Assembly (NCBI GenBank): GCA_028710895.1
Contig: JAQTTH010000010.1
Location: 62,001 to 126,000, forward strand
DNA: 64,000 bases
Direction of reading: 5' to 3'
From: Paludibacter sp.
GTDB lineage: Bacteria > Bacteroidota > Bacteroidia > Bacteroidales > Paludibacteraceae
Part shown: piece after piece, positions 16,402 through 25,236 of the stretch
Layout: each line of letters starts with the position of its first letter
How positions within the stretch are numbered: position 1 is the stretch's first letter
Translations under genes and position numbers: made by a program
The notes under the pieces: model-generated
The model's input: the letters and a program-made list of their open reading frames with translations, nothing else
Told to the model about the DNA's origin: nothing
The model's database searches: none

Positions 16402-17643
16402 ATGAAAACAATATTTTCAAACAAATACGTCCGTTACGGACTTTTAGTTCTTGCCGGACTATTTCTGGGTTGGTTGTTTTTCCATTCGCCAAAGACGGTG
16501 AAGGACGAGCACAATCATTCGGCAACCGAAACGAAAAAGCAGATGTGGACTTGCTCCATGCATCCACAGATCAGGGTAGATCATCCGGGCAAATGTCCGA
16601 TATGTGCTATGGATCTTATTCAGGTTACTGACGGTGGTGGTGCTAAAGTCGATTCCAATGCTGTTCATTTCAGTAAAGAGGCGGCCGAACTGGCCAATGT
16701 AGCAACGTCGGTTGTCAGTCTTCAACAGCCTAGCAAGGATGTTCGACTTTATGGCAAAGTGCAGGCCGACGAACGTTTGTTGCAAAATCAAGTGGCGCAT
16801 ATTGGTGGTCGAATTGAAAAGCTGTTCGTGAACTTCACGGGTGAACCGGTTCGCAAAGGACAATTGTTGGCTATGATTTATTCGCCCGATTTGATTACGG
16901 CGCAACAGGAATTGATTGAGGCGGCTAAGACAAAACAAACGGAGCCCGAAATTTACCATGCAGCCATGGAAAAACTGATGCAATGGATGCTGACAGACCG
17001 GCAAATTGCTCAAATTGAGAAATCGGGCAAGGTGAAAACCAATTTCGAAGTTTATTCCAACACGTCGGGAATTGTAACTGCCAGACGCGTCAATACGGGC
17101 GATCATGTTTCGGAAGGAAGTGTGCTGTACGACATTGCCAACCTTTCGCATGTTTGGGTGCTGTTTGACGCTTACGAAAGTGATTTGCCTTTCCTCAAAG
17201 TGGGTAATACCATTTCATTTACGTTGCAGGCATTGCCCGGGACTAACTTTTCGGCAAAGATACAGTTTATCGATCCGTTGATTGATCCGGTGAACCGTGT
17301 TGCCAAAGTGCGTGTGGAAGTAAGCAATGCCGTTGGAAAGCTGAAACCAGAAATGTTTGCAACCGGTGTGGTAAAAGCCAATCTGAACGAGTTCAAAGAT
17401 AAACTGGTTATTCCGCGTTCGGCAGTATTGTGGACCGGCAAGCGCTCTATCGTGTATGTGAAACAACCCGGTACGGAAGATGTCAACTTTAAAATGCGCG
17501 AAATAGACCTTGGACCCATGCTCGGCAATAGCTATGTGGTACTTGGTGGTTTGACTGATGGCGAAGAAATAGTAACCGATGGTACCTTCAGCGTAGATGC
17601 CGCGGCGCAACTGGCAGGAAAGCCAAGTATGATGAATAGGTAA
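16402..17643 (+). CDS. cusB: CusB-type periplasmic adaptor with N-terminal HMBD
   Basis: Membrane-fusion protein joining the pump to the outer-membrane channel. The 413-residue protein has an N-terminal membrane anchor (about 10-28), a His-containing linker (KDEHNHSATE), and an HMBD motif at 48-75 (MWTCSMHPQI through CPICAMDL). Barrel-sandwich and alpha-hairpin regions follow (GGRIEKLFVNFTGEPVRKGQ, SPDLITAQQELIEA), then beta-barrel and membrane-proximal domains (GDHVSEGSVLYDIANLSHVW). It lies last in the set, after pump and channel, rather than first as in cus/czc operons. A strong terminator follows. Confidence 0.92.
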   Translation: MKTIFSNKYVRYGLLVLAGLFLGWLFFHSPKTVKDEHNHSATETKKQMWTCSMHPQIRVDHPGKCPICAMDLIQVTDGGGAKVDSNAVHFSKEAAELANVATSVVSLQQPSKDVRLYGKVQADERLLQNQVAHIGGRIEKLFVNFTGEPVRKGQLLAMIYSPDLITAQQELIEAAKTKQTEPEIYHAAMEKLMQWMLTDRQIAQIEKSGKVKTNFEVYSNTSGIVTARRVNTGDHVSEGSVLYDIANLSHVWVLFDAYESDLPFLKVGNTISFTLQALPGTNFSAKIQFIDPLIDPVNRVAKVRVEVSNAVGKLKPEMFATGVVKANLNEFKDKLVIPRSAVLWTGKRSIVYVKQPGTEDVNFKMREIDLGPMLGNSYVVLGGLTDGEEIVTDGTFSVDAAAQLAGKPSMMNR

Positions 17644-17644
17644 G

Positions 17645-17680
17645 AAAAATGCTGTTAGTAACATTACTAACAGCATTTTT
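17645..17680. terminator. Bidirectional terminator after cusB
   Basis: Perfect 17-bp inverted repeat (17645-17661, 17664-17680; 2-nt loop) with A-run on one side and T-run on the other, between convergent genes. Confidence 0.9.
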
Positions 17681-17699
17681 AGTTTTGTTCAGGAAACTA

Positions 17700-18890
17700 T
17701 TATTTCACCTTGACTGGTTCTAATGTTTTACTCCAGTTTTTCAGGTATGCAAAGAACTGATCAGCAGAAGTAAAAGTGTCTTTTTCTTCTTTCCGGGCTG
17801 CCGCGGTAAGGTAAAAGCGAAGTATTTCGCCCTTTTTATACGGCATCAGTACCAAATTGTTCAACCCCTGAACCACTTGCTTTTTGGCATAAGGAACCGG
17901 TACAAAAACACCTAAGCCCACAGTTTGCATCTCGTATTTTACAGTGTCGGTTACCGGATAATCGGTTCCCCACGATCCTACAAGCCCTTTGTTATCGGTC
18001 ATGGTAGGTCCGGCTTTTATTCCCTGTACGCCTGTAGCCAGGTTCTCAATATCTTCCGAAGCACGAACCTCGCAAACAGCATCCCTGTGACGGGCATAGA
18101 GAATGTAACGCACAGTCATATTTATTTTCTTCCCTTCATATTGCCAGCCTTCCACATCGCTTTCAACTACTGTACGAAGTTTACCGGTAGCTACAATCCG
18201 TTGCGTGCGCTTGTCGAACTTATCAATGTGAGTGGCTTTCGTTCCATTCCAGCCTTTCACAGTGCCAACACCCACTAAATCGAAAACACGCAGTGCATCA
18301 TCTCCATATCCGGCGGCAGCTTGCTCGTCGGTTGGGTACCAGCCTGTAGTTGCCAGTTCGAGCTGTTGTTTTTTCTTTCCATAAAGGTCAATGGTGCTTT
18401 TGTTATCGAAATAGATGCGGTAACCAATCAATGCTGATTCGAAAGCCACACCATGATGGTGCATTTGGTTGTACATATCGTTTTTGGTCGACGACATTTC
18501 CTGTACAAATTTAGCTTCGGCGCCTTTAGGTTTGTAAATTAGGTCGGCATAAACTTCTGTGGGGAAACTATCGCGCTTGTTGGCTTGTATCAGTTTTAAT
18601 TCAACAGGCAGTGTTTGTCCGCCTTTTAAATCAATCAGGAAAACCAGCTCATCAGCTATTCCGTCTTTATTTAGATCATCAATCTGGCTGCTGATTTGTT
18701 TTCCATTAAGTAATACGGCCAGGTTAGCACGATCTTTAGCCGGAATGGTTTTGTATTTATCCAAAACCACCACTACCGGTGCATTTTTTATACCCGTTTT
18801 ATTCGGATTGCTAACTTTGAGGTTGATTGCGGGTGAAATAAGTGTCGATAGCGCTACAAGGAGAATTGTAATGGAGAGTTTCGTTTTCAT
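17700..18890 (-). CDS. DUF4861 family exported protein
   Basis: A 396-residue protein with a signal peptide (MKTKLSITILLVALSTLISP). The mature part opens with a small beta-domain (APVVVVLDKYKTIPAKDRAN, DDLNKDGIADELVFLIDL) and continues with a segment including HHHGVAFESALIGYRIYF and TIDLYGKKKQQLELATTGWY, which I associate with DUF4861. In Bacteroidetes this family often accompanies polysaccharide-degrading enzymes, where an enzymatic role on pectin-type sugars has been suspected. No such genes are next to it here. It stands alone, converging on cusB. Family assignment is from memory and moderately sure; the function is unknown. Confidence 0.65.
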   Translation of the reverse strand: MKTKLSITILLVALSTLISPAINLKVSNPNKTGIKNAPVVVVLDKYKTIPAKDRANLAVLLNGKQISSQIDDLNKDGIADELVFLIDLKGGQTLPVELKLIQANKRDSFPTEVYADLIYKPKGAEAKFVQEMSSTKNDMYNQMHHHGVAFESALIGYRIYFDNKSTIDLYGKKKQQLELATTGWYPTDEQAAAGYGDDALRVFDLVGVGTVKGWNGTKATHIDKFDKRTQRIVATGKLRTVVESDVEGWQYEGKKINMTVRYILYARHRDAVCEVRASEDIENLATGVQGIKAGPTMTDNKGLVGSWGTDYPVTDTVKYEMQTVGLGVFVPVPYAKKQVVQGLNNLVLMPYKKGEILRFYLTAAARKEEKDTFTSADQFFAYLKNWSKTLEPVKVK

Positions 18891-19490
18891 GAATTTTTGG
18901 ATGTGTTTTTTTGATTATTCAAAATTAAATCTATTCTGTAATACCCCGGTGTTTTTTTTGACTTTTATTGTGCAGTTATTGATATAATAATGCCTGTTGA
19001 ATAAATATACCGGATTGAAACCCCATTTTTCTGTCGGAATTTGGACTATAATTTGTCGAATATTCTACAGTTCTGCGGCTATTTTGCTGTCTATAACAGA
19101 CTATAAATTAAAAAATATATTAAATTACGAACTGTTTGTATTAAATAATGTAAAATTGAATAAGTCTTTTTGACTTTTTGAAGTACAAAAATAAGGAATA
19201 CATTTTGTTTTGCTGTGATTATTCTAATCGGAGTAGTAATTTTTATGGATTAATATACTGATATTAATTCAATAGAAATAGAATGAATTTAACCAATGTG
19301 TTTTAAGCTGAATTGTACAAAATGCAGTATCACTTTGCATTAGTATGGATTGAAATGTAATCGTAATCCGGCTAAAATAAATACAAATTCAATAATTTTT
19401 GAGATTGATTGTATGTGATTGTAATAAATGCTACACGGCCTATATAGACTACTACAATTAATTATTTATTAGGATATTCTGTTTGTTGTG
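18891..19490. other. Long AT-rich intergenic region
   Basis: About 600 bp with very low GC and no ORF of coding character. A TAATTTTG box on the minus strand (18920-18927) may drive the DUF4861 gene. No tRNA, no strong hairpin and no array of iterons was seen. Confidence 0.5.
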
Positions 19491-19498
19491 TATATTTG
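19491..19498 (+). promoter_or_regulatory. Putative -7 box ahead of a 32-codon ORF
   Basis: TATATTTG fits TAnnTTTG. Transcription would start near 19505 and run through a short ORF to the terminator at 19721-19757, giving a transcript of about 250 nt. Confidence 0.35.
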
Positions 19499-19562
19499 TA
19501 ATACAAAAATGAGACACAAAATATACTATAATAAATATTCACTCACTTAATACTTCAGGAAT

Positions 19563-19661
19563 ATGGGAACTTCAAAAATTGAAACATTTGTAAAAACAGC
19601 ATCAATTATTTTTTCAAGTTATATGTTAGTTCTTACAGTATTGGTACTTTTTATGCATTGA
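19563..19661 (+). CDS. Possible 32-residue membrane peptide
   Basis: ATG at 19563, TGA at 19659-19661. The product is MGTSKIETFVKTASIIFSSY followed by MLVLTVLVLFMH, that is, a short polar start and a single hydrophobic helix. It has a promoter-like box about 65 bp upstream and a terminator about 60 bp downstream, and lies in a region otherwise empty. Peptides of this form occur as small membrane proteins or as toxins of type I systems, but no antisense RNA is evident. Coding status is uncertain; it could be a leader or a chance ORF in a small RNA. Confidence 0.35.
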   Translation: MGTSKIETFVKTASIIFSSYMLVLTVLVLFMH

Positions 19662-19720
19662 TAATAATTCGTTGATTTTGATATAAAATCAGATTATATA
19701 ACAAGCAATTCAAATGAATA

Positions 19721-19757
19721 AAAAAAACCGCCACAATTATGTTGTGACGGTTTTTTT
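19721..19757. terminator. Terminator of the PqqD/ATP-grasp/UT-M23 operon
   Basis: Stem of about 16 bp (left arm to 19736, right arm 19742-19757) with one pair that is a G-U on the minus-strand RNA and a mismatch on the plus strand. A- and T-runs lie at the ends. It overlaps the stop codon of the minus-strand TPR gene. Confidence 0.8.
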
Positions 19758-20376
19758 ATTTCAATTGTTTCAATCCTGAAAGTGCAGAACTATCATTAGG
19801 CCGAATTACTAAAGCCTGATAGAACAAAATCCTTGCATCCGGCGATTTTCCCAGGTTAAGCTTTGTCCAGGCAAGCATAACGATAGAATCATAATCCAAT
19901 GGGTATAAATTAACCACTTTTTCAAATAGTTTCTCGGCAGTCGTATAATTCTTTCGATTGTAATAAATTACTCCCAACCAATAATTTGCTAGCGTGTTTT
20001 GTGGGTCTATTTTTAAAATTTGAAAATATTGAGCCTTCACATTTTCCCAACTTTCAAGCGCACTTAAAGGCTTAATGCAACCAAATCTGGCCTCAATGGC
20101 ATAAGGCTTTAAACTGATAGCAATGTTGTAATATTTGATAGATTCACTGTACTGCTTAACAAGGTAATAGAGCCACCCCATTCGAATATTGACAAAGTAC
20201 CCATCCGACTTATAAACAGGTTTTAAATCGTTTATTGCAAGGATATACTTACCTGCTTGTTCTGATTCATAACTTTTTGCAAAAGCTGCTTGTTGAGCCG
20301 ACTGACTTTGTGCTATAAGTCCACTGCAGATTATACTAAACACAGCAATAAATGCGAATCGTTTTAAAGTTTCCAT
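19756..20376 (-). CDS. Exported TPR protein, last gene of the six-gene operon
   Basis: A 206-residue protein with a signal peptide (METLKRFAFIAVFSIICSGL, ending IAQS near 23). The rest is a run of tetratricopeptide repeats: helix pairs such as KYILAINDLKPVYKSDGYFV, QYSESIKYYNIAISLKPYAI, AQYFQILKIDPQNTLANYWL and KLFEKVVNLYPLDYDSIVML. TPRs are protein-protein scaffolds, so it probably assembles periplasmic or outer-membrane parts of the same system. It overlaps the preceding gene by 13 nt and shares its TPR theme, which points to translational coupling. Confidence 0.75.
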   Translation of the reverse strand: METLKRFAFIAVFSIICSGLIAQSQSAQQAAFAKSYESEQAGKYILAINDLKPVYKSDGYFVNIRMGWLYYLVKQYSESIKYYNIAISLKPYAIEARFGCIKPLSALESWENVKAQYFQILKIDPQNTLANYWLGVIYYNRKNYTTAEKLFEKVVNLYPLDYDSIVMLAWTKLNLGKSPDARILFYQALVIRPNDSSALSGLKQLK

Positions 20377-21611
20377 ATTATTCCACCTGAGAATGAATGT
20401 TGATTATAATTGGTTTGATCTTCTTTTATTAGTTTAGTATCATAAGTATAATTCCCGAATAGCGTGATTTTAGGAAGCACGTTCCAAAATAAACTTAAAC
20501 CACTCCGAAATACTGTGGGATCCAGCGAATTATAAATGTATAATCCGTTGTTATCTGAATAATTATCCAGGTTTCCAAATGTTACATTTCCTTCTACCCA
20601 TATTTTTTTGAAGAATAATGCACCTGCCGATTGATTGTAAACCAATCTATTGTTATTTTTAGAGTCAATCAGACCATAGAGTGAGCTCTTTAAATAAATT
20701 CTATTTTTACCGGGTAATGATACTCCTGCATGAATGCCATATTGCTGCGTTAGCGTGCTATCATAGTTAAACACAGAGCCACTTAAAGCAAAATCAAACC
20801 GATTGACCGTATAGGTAAGTTTTGTGCAAAACAAATTACCGGGCAAATTCATCACTGTATCAAAAACTTCTTTGTAGTTTATTGAATTTATAGCATAGGT
20901 ATTCTTAATATTTAATTTTGAGTTTACATAATGATAGCCTATGTCAAAATTCAGATGTGAAGTAATAGTCCAGTCGAGCAGGGCAAAATACTCAATTTGT
21001 CTGATTGCAGTAGAATCATTTACCTGAAGCTGCAATAATCCACTGGGTTCTTCAAAGCTTGACATATTCGTTTGAGTATAAGTCGAAAATGCCTGATACA
21101 GGTTTAGCCGATAACCTAATTGCGAATCAATTCCTCCACGTATATACGCTGGATTTCCGCGTTTACTATTGTCGTTGGATTTATAATTATATTCAAGATC
21201 CACTGAATTCAATATTCTAAACGGTTTGATTTTTAATATTTTTTTTAGCTCACTTGTAAGTTCTCCCGCATGATATCTTGTAAAGGATTCATTACCGCTA
21301 TACAACCCACAATAATATAAATAAGTTCGGGTATCAACATCTCTTTCATCAAATTTTAGTGCTCTCTCATATTGCTGTTGAGAGGAGATGTAATCACCTT
21401 TGGCAAAATATGCATAGCCTAAACGCTGACGCAGATATTTAAAATCAATACTGTCCTTAATGGCCTCTTTTGCTTTGATAATTAAGTTGTTCCAATCACC
21501 ATTCAGGTAATATTTATAGGTAATACTATCAACCTTCTGATTGTATTGTTTGTCCTGTGCATGAATGAATAATGGCACACTGAGTAAAATATAAATTATG
21601 TGTTTACGCAT
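20364..21611 (-). CDS. TPR plus outer-membrane beta-barrel protein
   Basis: A 415-residue exported protein: signal peptide (MRKHIIYILLSVPLFIHAQ), a short TPR region (about 25-115, including YAYFAKGDYISSQQQYERAL), then a long strand-rich part with alternating aromatic residues (YRLNLYQAFSTYTQTNMSSF, HLNFDIGYHYVNSKLNI, ITLFGNYTYDTKLI). It ends SFSGGIIWKL, close to a barrel-closing strand. The layout recalls YaiO-type outer-membrane proteins but I cannot confirm the family. It overlaps the UT-M23 gene by 16 nt upstream and the TPR gene by 13 nt downstream, so the three are one unit. It would place part of the system in the outer membrane. Confidence 0.65.
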   Translation of the reverse strand: MRKHIIYILLSVPLFIHAQDKQYNQKVDSITYKYYLNGDWNNLIIKAKEAIKDSIDFKYLRQRLGYAYFAKGDYISSQQQYERALKFDERDVDTRTYLYYCGLYSGNESFTRYHAGELTSELKKILKIKPFRILNSVDLEYNYKSNDNSKRGNPAYIRGGIDSQLGYRLNLYQAFSTYTQTNMSSFEEPSGLLQLQVNDSTAIRQIEYFALLDWTITSHLNFDIGYHYVNSKLNIKNTYAINSINYKEVFDTVMNLPGNLFCTKLTYTVNRFDFALSGSVFNYDSTLTQQYGIHAGVSLPGKNRIYLKSSLYGLIDSKNNNRLVYNQSAGALFFKKIWVEGNVTFGNLDNYSDNNGLYIYNSLDPTVFRSGLSLFWNVLPKITLFGNYTYDTKLIKEDQTNYNQHSFSGGIIWKL

Positions 21612-23806
21612 ATTGCAACTATTTTTACACTAGCGCTTTCATAGCAAAATTCTGAAATTGAATTTTCTTTGATAGTAAGGGTACTACTGCTTTCGTGTTG
21701 TGTTTTTCGTAAGATAGAAATGTGTATATTAGATTTTAGATGAATCATCTTGCTATCAAGCTGGTTTGTTTCCGGTTCGGTATGAATTGAATAGCCAACT
21801 CTGATGTTATTGTAAAACGGAGCTATGAAATCGTGTAACCAGATACTAATCTTCTTGTTTTTTATAATAGTAAGTGGCATTGCATCTTTCACTATAACGT
21901 TTTCGGCATTACCCAAAAACACTTTGTATGCCGATAAGTAGAAATAATATAATAATGAATTTTTGTCTCCGTAGAATGCAGTAAAATAAAACATTAAGCC
22001 ATCGTTTACGTAGTATGCACCCGACTCGGTTTCCTTACAATACAGATAATTATAGTTATAAGCATCAGTATGTGCCTCCCAATTCTCGTTTCTTTCTATT
22101 CCGTTCTTATCAGTAAATTTAAACTCAAAGATTGAATTTGGAATGATATCAAAAGCATTTTTCAATAACGAATTATCAATCACCCCACTGACCAAATCAC
22201 CTTCAACAGGTTTTGTGAACTGTATCAATTCTGTTTCGTCGGAATTTCTCTTGTGATAATAGGCGAATGGGTAATCAATTGTTTTGGAGCCTAATATCGG
22301 CATTGTTTGAACCTGAAAATGTATATGTGGTTCGGGAGAACGACCCGAATTTCCACAGTTTGCAATCAGGTCGCCACGTTTTACGTAATCTCCTTTAGAT
22401 ACTTTAAATGTGCCTTTTTTTAGGTGTGAAATTTGTGTGTAAAGTCCGGTTACATGTCTGATTATAATTGTATTTCCCCAATTATTTACAGAGTTTATTT
22501 TCCCTATTTCGTTATCGTCAATGTTGTCGAAAATTTCCTCTACAAATCCATCTGCAGGTGCCAATACAGGTTTATTGTAGCAATAGTAATCTTCGCAAAG
22601 CATTCCATTGGAGTTGTAACTTTTTGATTTGTCATCGAGTATCATGAAATCAAATGCTTTTCCCCAGTCACCCTTATGAGTATGTTCTCCGTCATGTGCC
22701 TGGCTAATAGTCCATTCGCCCCAAAATGGAAGATATAATGGAAAATACAGGAAATGATAATTACGATCTTTACTATTGTTATTGTATGTGTACAGATTTA
22801 TTTCCGGCGAATAATATTGGAACGGAGTTAATACCAGTTTGTTTGACTTACTTCTGAATTGAAGAAAATAAATAAAAAGTATAACAACTACGGAGAATGG
22901 CAGGGAGAATACGGGTAATAATATATAGCCAAGTAATTTATTGAAAAACAGCAATACAAGCGTTGTAAGCGGCACCAGCAGGATAGTCCATAAATAGGAA
23001 TAGCGTGACGGAATTGTAAAGAAACCACCAATGGCAAGAGCCACCATAATGTAGTTTGCACCTATATTGTAATATGTAATACTGGCTGAAGCTGACCCTG
23101 AAAATTGAGCAAAAACATAGGCTGACAAAAAACCAACTATGGAAAGTGAGAAGGCAATTCTCGAGCAAATAAGCAAACATAAAGCAATAAGTAATCCTGC
23201 CAATAGGTTGTCCTGAAAGAAGATAGAGCTCATTGAACGTAAGTAGATGTCTACGAGATTATGCACTGGCAAATTGTCGATGGTTTGGAAAAAGCCTAAA
23301 AGCGAATTTCCACCAAGTGAGTAAACCTCATTCATCCAGTAAATGTTCCGTTGTGTTAATCCCAGGTTCTCAAATTGGGCTGAAGGCAGCACGATAAACC
23401 AAAAGGAGAACACAAATGGAATACTAAGTACCGGAAGATTGTATTTGTTTAGCCAACCGCCTAGTGTTACAGTGAAAATCAGAGATAGCAATGCAGCCAA
23501 TGAGAGTAAACTGAAGAATACAAGGCTCGGATCGAAGAATGTCCCCATGCCAATACCAAGCAACAATGCATTGAAACTGAATAACCCCTTTTTCAACATA
23601 AACCGGTCTAAATCCATGAAATATGCAATAAGAACGGTGATTAACACTGCTATCAGGCCTGATAAACCGGCAAAAAAGTTGAAAAAAGTAACGAGCATTA
23701 TCACTGCTGCCAACAACTTGTTGTTGAAAAAGAAAATAACCGAATAACTATTCAGCACGGCAGGCAGAATAGTAGTTCGGAGAGTATTTATAGTTCTTTT
23801 CAGCAT
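21596..23806 (-). CDS. Urea transporter domain fused to M23 metallopeptidase
   Basis: A 736-residue fusion. Residues 1-317 are a urea-transporter (UT) domain with about ten membrane segments; family signatures are FFNNKLLAAVIMLVTFFN, LDRFMLKKGLFSFNALLLGI (compare the LDxxxxxxGLxGFNxxLxG pattern of UTs), and the second-half ITYYNIGANYIMVALAIGGF. Residues 365-500 are an M23/LytM-type zinc peptidase: HKGDWGKAFDF (His377, Asp386), APADGFVEEIFD, NWGNTIIIRH, YTQISHLKKG (His461), GDLIANCGNSGRSPEPHIHF (HxH at 494-496). Residues 501-736 are a strand-rich tail I do not recognise. All catalytic ligands look intact. If the UT part spans the membrane, the peptidase faces one side only, presumably the periplasm. 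No urease genes are nearby. Confidence 0.85.
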   Translation of the reverse strand: MLKRTINTLRTTILPAVLNSYSVIFFFNNKLLAAVIMLVTFFNFFAGLSGLIAVLITVLIAYFMDLDRFMLKKGLFSFNALLLGIGMGTFFDPSLVFFSLLSLAALLSLIFTVTLGGWLNKYNLPVLSIPFVFSFWFIVLPSAQFENLGLTQRNIYWMNEVYSLGGNSLLGFFQTIDNLPVHNLVDIYLRSMSSIFFQDNLLAGLLIALCLLICSRIAFSLSIVGFLSAYVFAQFSGSASASITYYNIGANYIMVALAIGGFFTIPSRYSYLWTILLVPLTTLVLLFFNKLLGYILLPVFSLPFSVVVILFIYFLQFRSKSNKLVLTPFQYYSPEINLYTYNNNSKDRNYHFLYFPLYLPFWGEWTISQAHDGEHTHKGDWGKAFDFMILDDKSKSYNSNGMLCEDYYCYNKPVLAPADGFVEEIFDNIDDNEIGKINSVNNWGNTIIIRHVTGLYTQISHLKKGTFKVSKGDYVKRGDLIANCGNSGRSPEPHIHFQVQTMPILGSKTIDYPFAYYHKRNSDETELIQFTKPVEGDLVSGVIDNSLLKNAFDIIPNSIFEFKFTDKNGIERNENWEAHTDAYNYNYLYCKETESGAYYVNDGLMFYFTAFYGDKNSLLYYFYLSAYKVFLGNAENVIVKDAMPLTIIKNKKISIWLHDFIAPFYNNIRVGYSIHTEPETNQLDSKMIHLKSNIHISILRKTQHESSSTLTIKENSISEFCYESASVKIVAICVNT

Positions 23807-23857
23807 GTGTAAGTTTTGTTGTTTGTGTATTAACCTGAATTTATTGATGGTTGTTTC

Positions 23858-25204
23858 CTACTTTAAGTGTTCGGGTACAAATTCCAATGATTCAAGGTAT
23901 TCCAGCGATTCAGCCTTCCGAATTACATGGGTATTATTTTCATTATCAATTAAAACAACATTTGGTCTCAGTGTGATAAATTGCATCCATTGGGTCATAT
24001 TGTAAGCTCCAACTTTATGAACAACAAGATGATTTCCTTTTTCGAGTGGAGGCATCGTTACGCTTTCTCGTATTACATCGATGTTCATGCAAAGTGGTCC
24101 ATAAAGCACCATTTCTTCAGTGTAATCGCCAAATGCTTGTGCCGGACTTACTTTGTGCTCGTACCAAAACGATGTAAACAGCGAGTTTATGCCGAAATCC
24201 AGAATAGTTGCTCTTCGTCCATCCGATAACCGCTTGGTTGCCAGAACTGTTCCCAATAAAAATCCGGCATCATCTATCAGTGCACGTCCTGTTTCAAGAA
24301 CTAATAATGGTAAATCCTCTTGCTTAAATCCAAAGCCAAGGATGACATCAGTAATGGCATCAGCAAATTGGTCGATTGAAGGCACGGTATCGGAACCAGG
24401 TAGATAAGCTCCTTTCAATGTGTTGGTAGATGGAAAACCACCCCCCAAATCGAGATATTGAATGGTTTTATTGAATTTTTCTTTCACGCTCCATGCCAGT
24501 TCGCAAAGGCATTTGGCTGCAATTGTATAGGCTTGTGGCGATAGCATAAACGTTCCTATATGGCAATGGAGTCCAACTAACTCCAGTTTTTCTGAGTTGA
24601 TAATGCGGGTTATGGCATTCCAGGCCTGACCATTTTCAAAATTGAATCCAAAACGATCCCATTTTGGATATATTCCTGTATCCATATTTACTCGTATGGC
24701 CACACGAGGTTTTATGTCGAATTCTTCACTAAGTCGAATGAGTGAATAGAGTTCGTCGTAGTGATCGATATGTATTAAAGAGCCGTTTTGTGCAGCCTTT
24801 ACAAGTTCAGAGTCAGTCTTAATGGGACCATTGAAGATAATTTTATTTCCGGCAACACCGTTACCTAGTGCCTTTTCATATTCAAAACCCGATACAACTT
24901 CAGCCCACGATCCTTCCTGATGAAAAATCTGACAGACAGCATTCATGTAATTGGTTTTGTATGACCAGGCAAATTGAACTTTGGGATAACGGGTTTTGAA
25001 AATTCGTGTTGCATTCTGAAAATTGCGTCTGATTTGCTTTTCCGAAATGACGAATAATGGTGATCCATAATCACTTATCAGGCTCTTTACAGATACACTT
25101 TCGATATGTGTAACAGGCTCGAACTCAGTTCGTGTTCCGAATTTATTCATAAGTCCGGTATTCATTTTCTGAATAATCGGTCGTTCATATCTTACTTTTT
25201 CCAT
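23858..25204 (-). CDS. Fold-type III PLP decarboxylase-like enzyme
   Basis: A 448-residue enzyme of the alanine-racemase/ornithine-DAP decarboxylase fold. PLP lysine is Lys83 in FAWSYKTNY. Other landmarks are HCHIG (213-217), GGGFP (254-258) for phosphate binding, LETGRAL (303-309) and GAYNMTQ near the end. The decarboxylase active-site loop reads YGPLCMNIDVI (Cys372, Asp376). Cys and Asp are kept, but the residues between them differ from both DapDC (CESGD) and ornithine decarboxylase types, so the substrate is probably neither meso-DAP nor free ornithine. Together with the ATP-grasp gene upstream it recalls the BtrJ/BtrK pair of butirosin, in which an amino acid is first ligated to a carrier and then decarboxylated. 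That comparison is inference. Confidence 0.82.
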   Translation of the reverse strand: MEKVRYERPIIQKMNTGLMNKFGTRTEFEPVTHIESVSVKSLISDYGSPLFVISEKQIRRNFQNATRIFKTRYPKVQFAWSYKTNYMNAVCQIFHQEGSWAEVVSGFEYEKALGNGVAGNKIIFNGPIKTDSELVKAAQNGSLIHIDHYDELYSLIRLSEEFDIKPRVAIRVNMDTGIYPKWDRFGFNFENGQAWNAITRIINSEKLELVGLHCHIGTFMLSPQAYTIAAKCLCELAWSVKEKFNKTIQYLDLGGGFPSTNTLKGAYLPGSDTVPSIDQFADAITDVILGFGFKQEDLPLLVLETGRALIDDAGFLLGTVLATKRLSDGRRATILDFGINSLFTSFWYEHKVSPAQAFGDYTEEMVLYGPLCMNIDVIRESVTMPPLEKGNHLVVHKVGAYNMTQWMQFITLRPNVVLIDNENNTHVIRKAESLEYLESLEFVPEHLK

Positions 25205-25236
25205 AATTCTCTTCTTTGCAATAAACGATCAACTGC

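Noticed and set aside
16459-17151. Open frame of 230 codons on the minus strand inside cusB
   Set aside because: It lies entirely opposite a well-supported adaptor gene and has no recognisable protein features.
18891-19490. Replication origin or attachment site in the AT-rich gap
   Set aside because: No DnaA-box cluster, iterons, dif-like or tRNA-end sequence could be seen; low GC alone is not evidence.
21596-23806. Part of a urea-use locus
   Set aside because: No urease, nickel or nitrogen-control genes are nearby; the neighbours belong to the PqqD/ATP-grasp operon.
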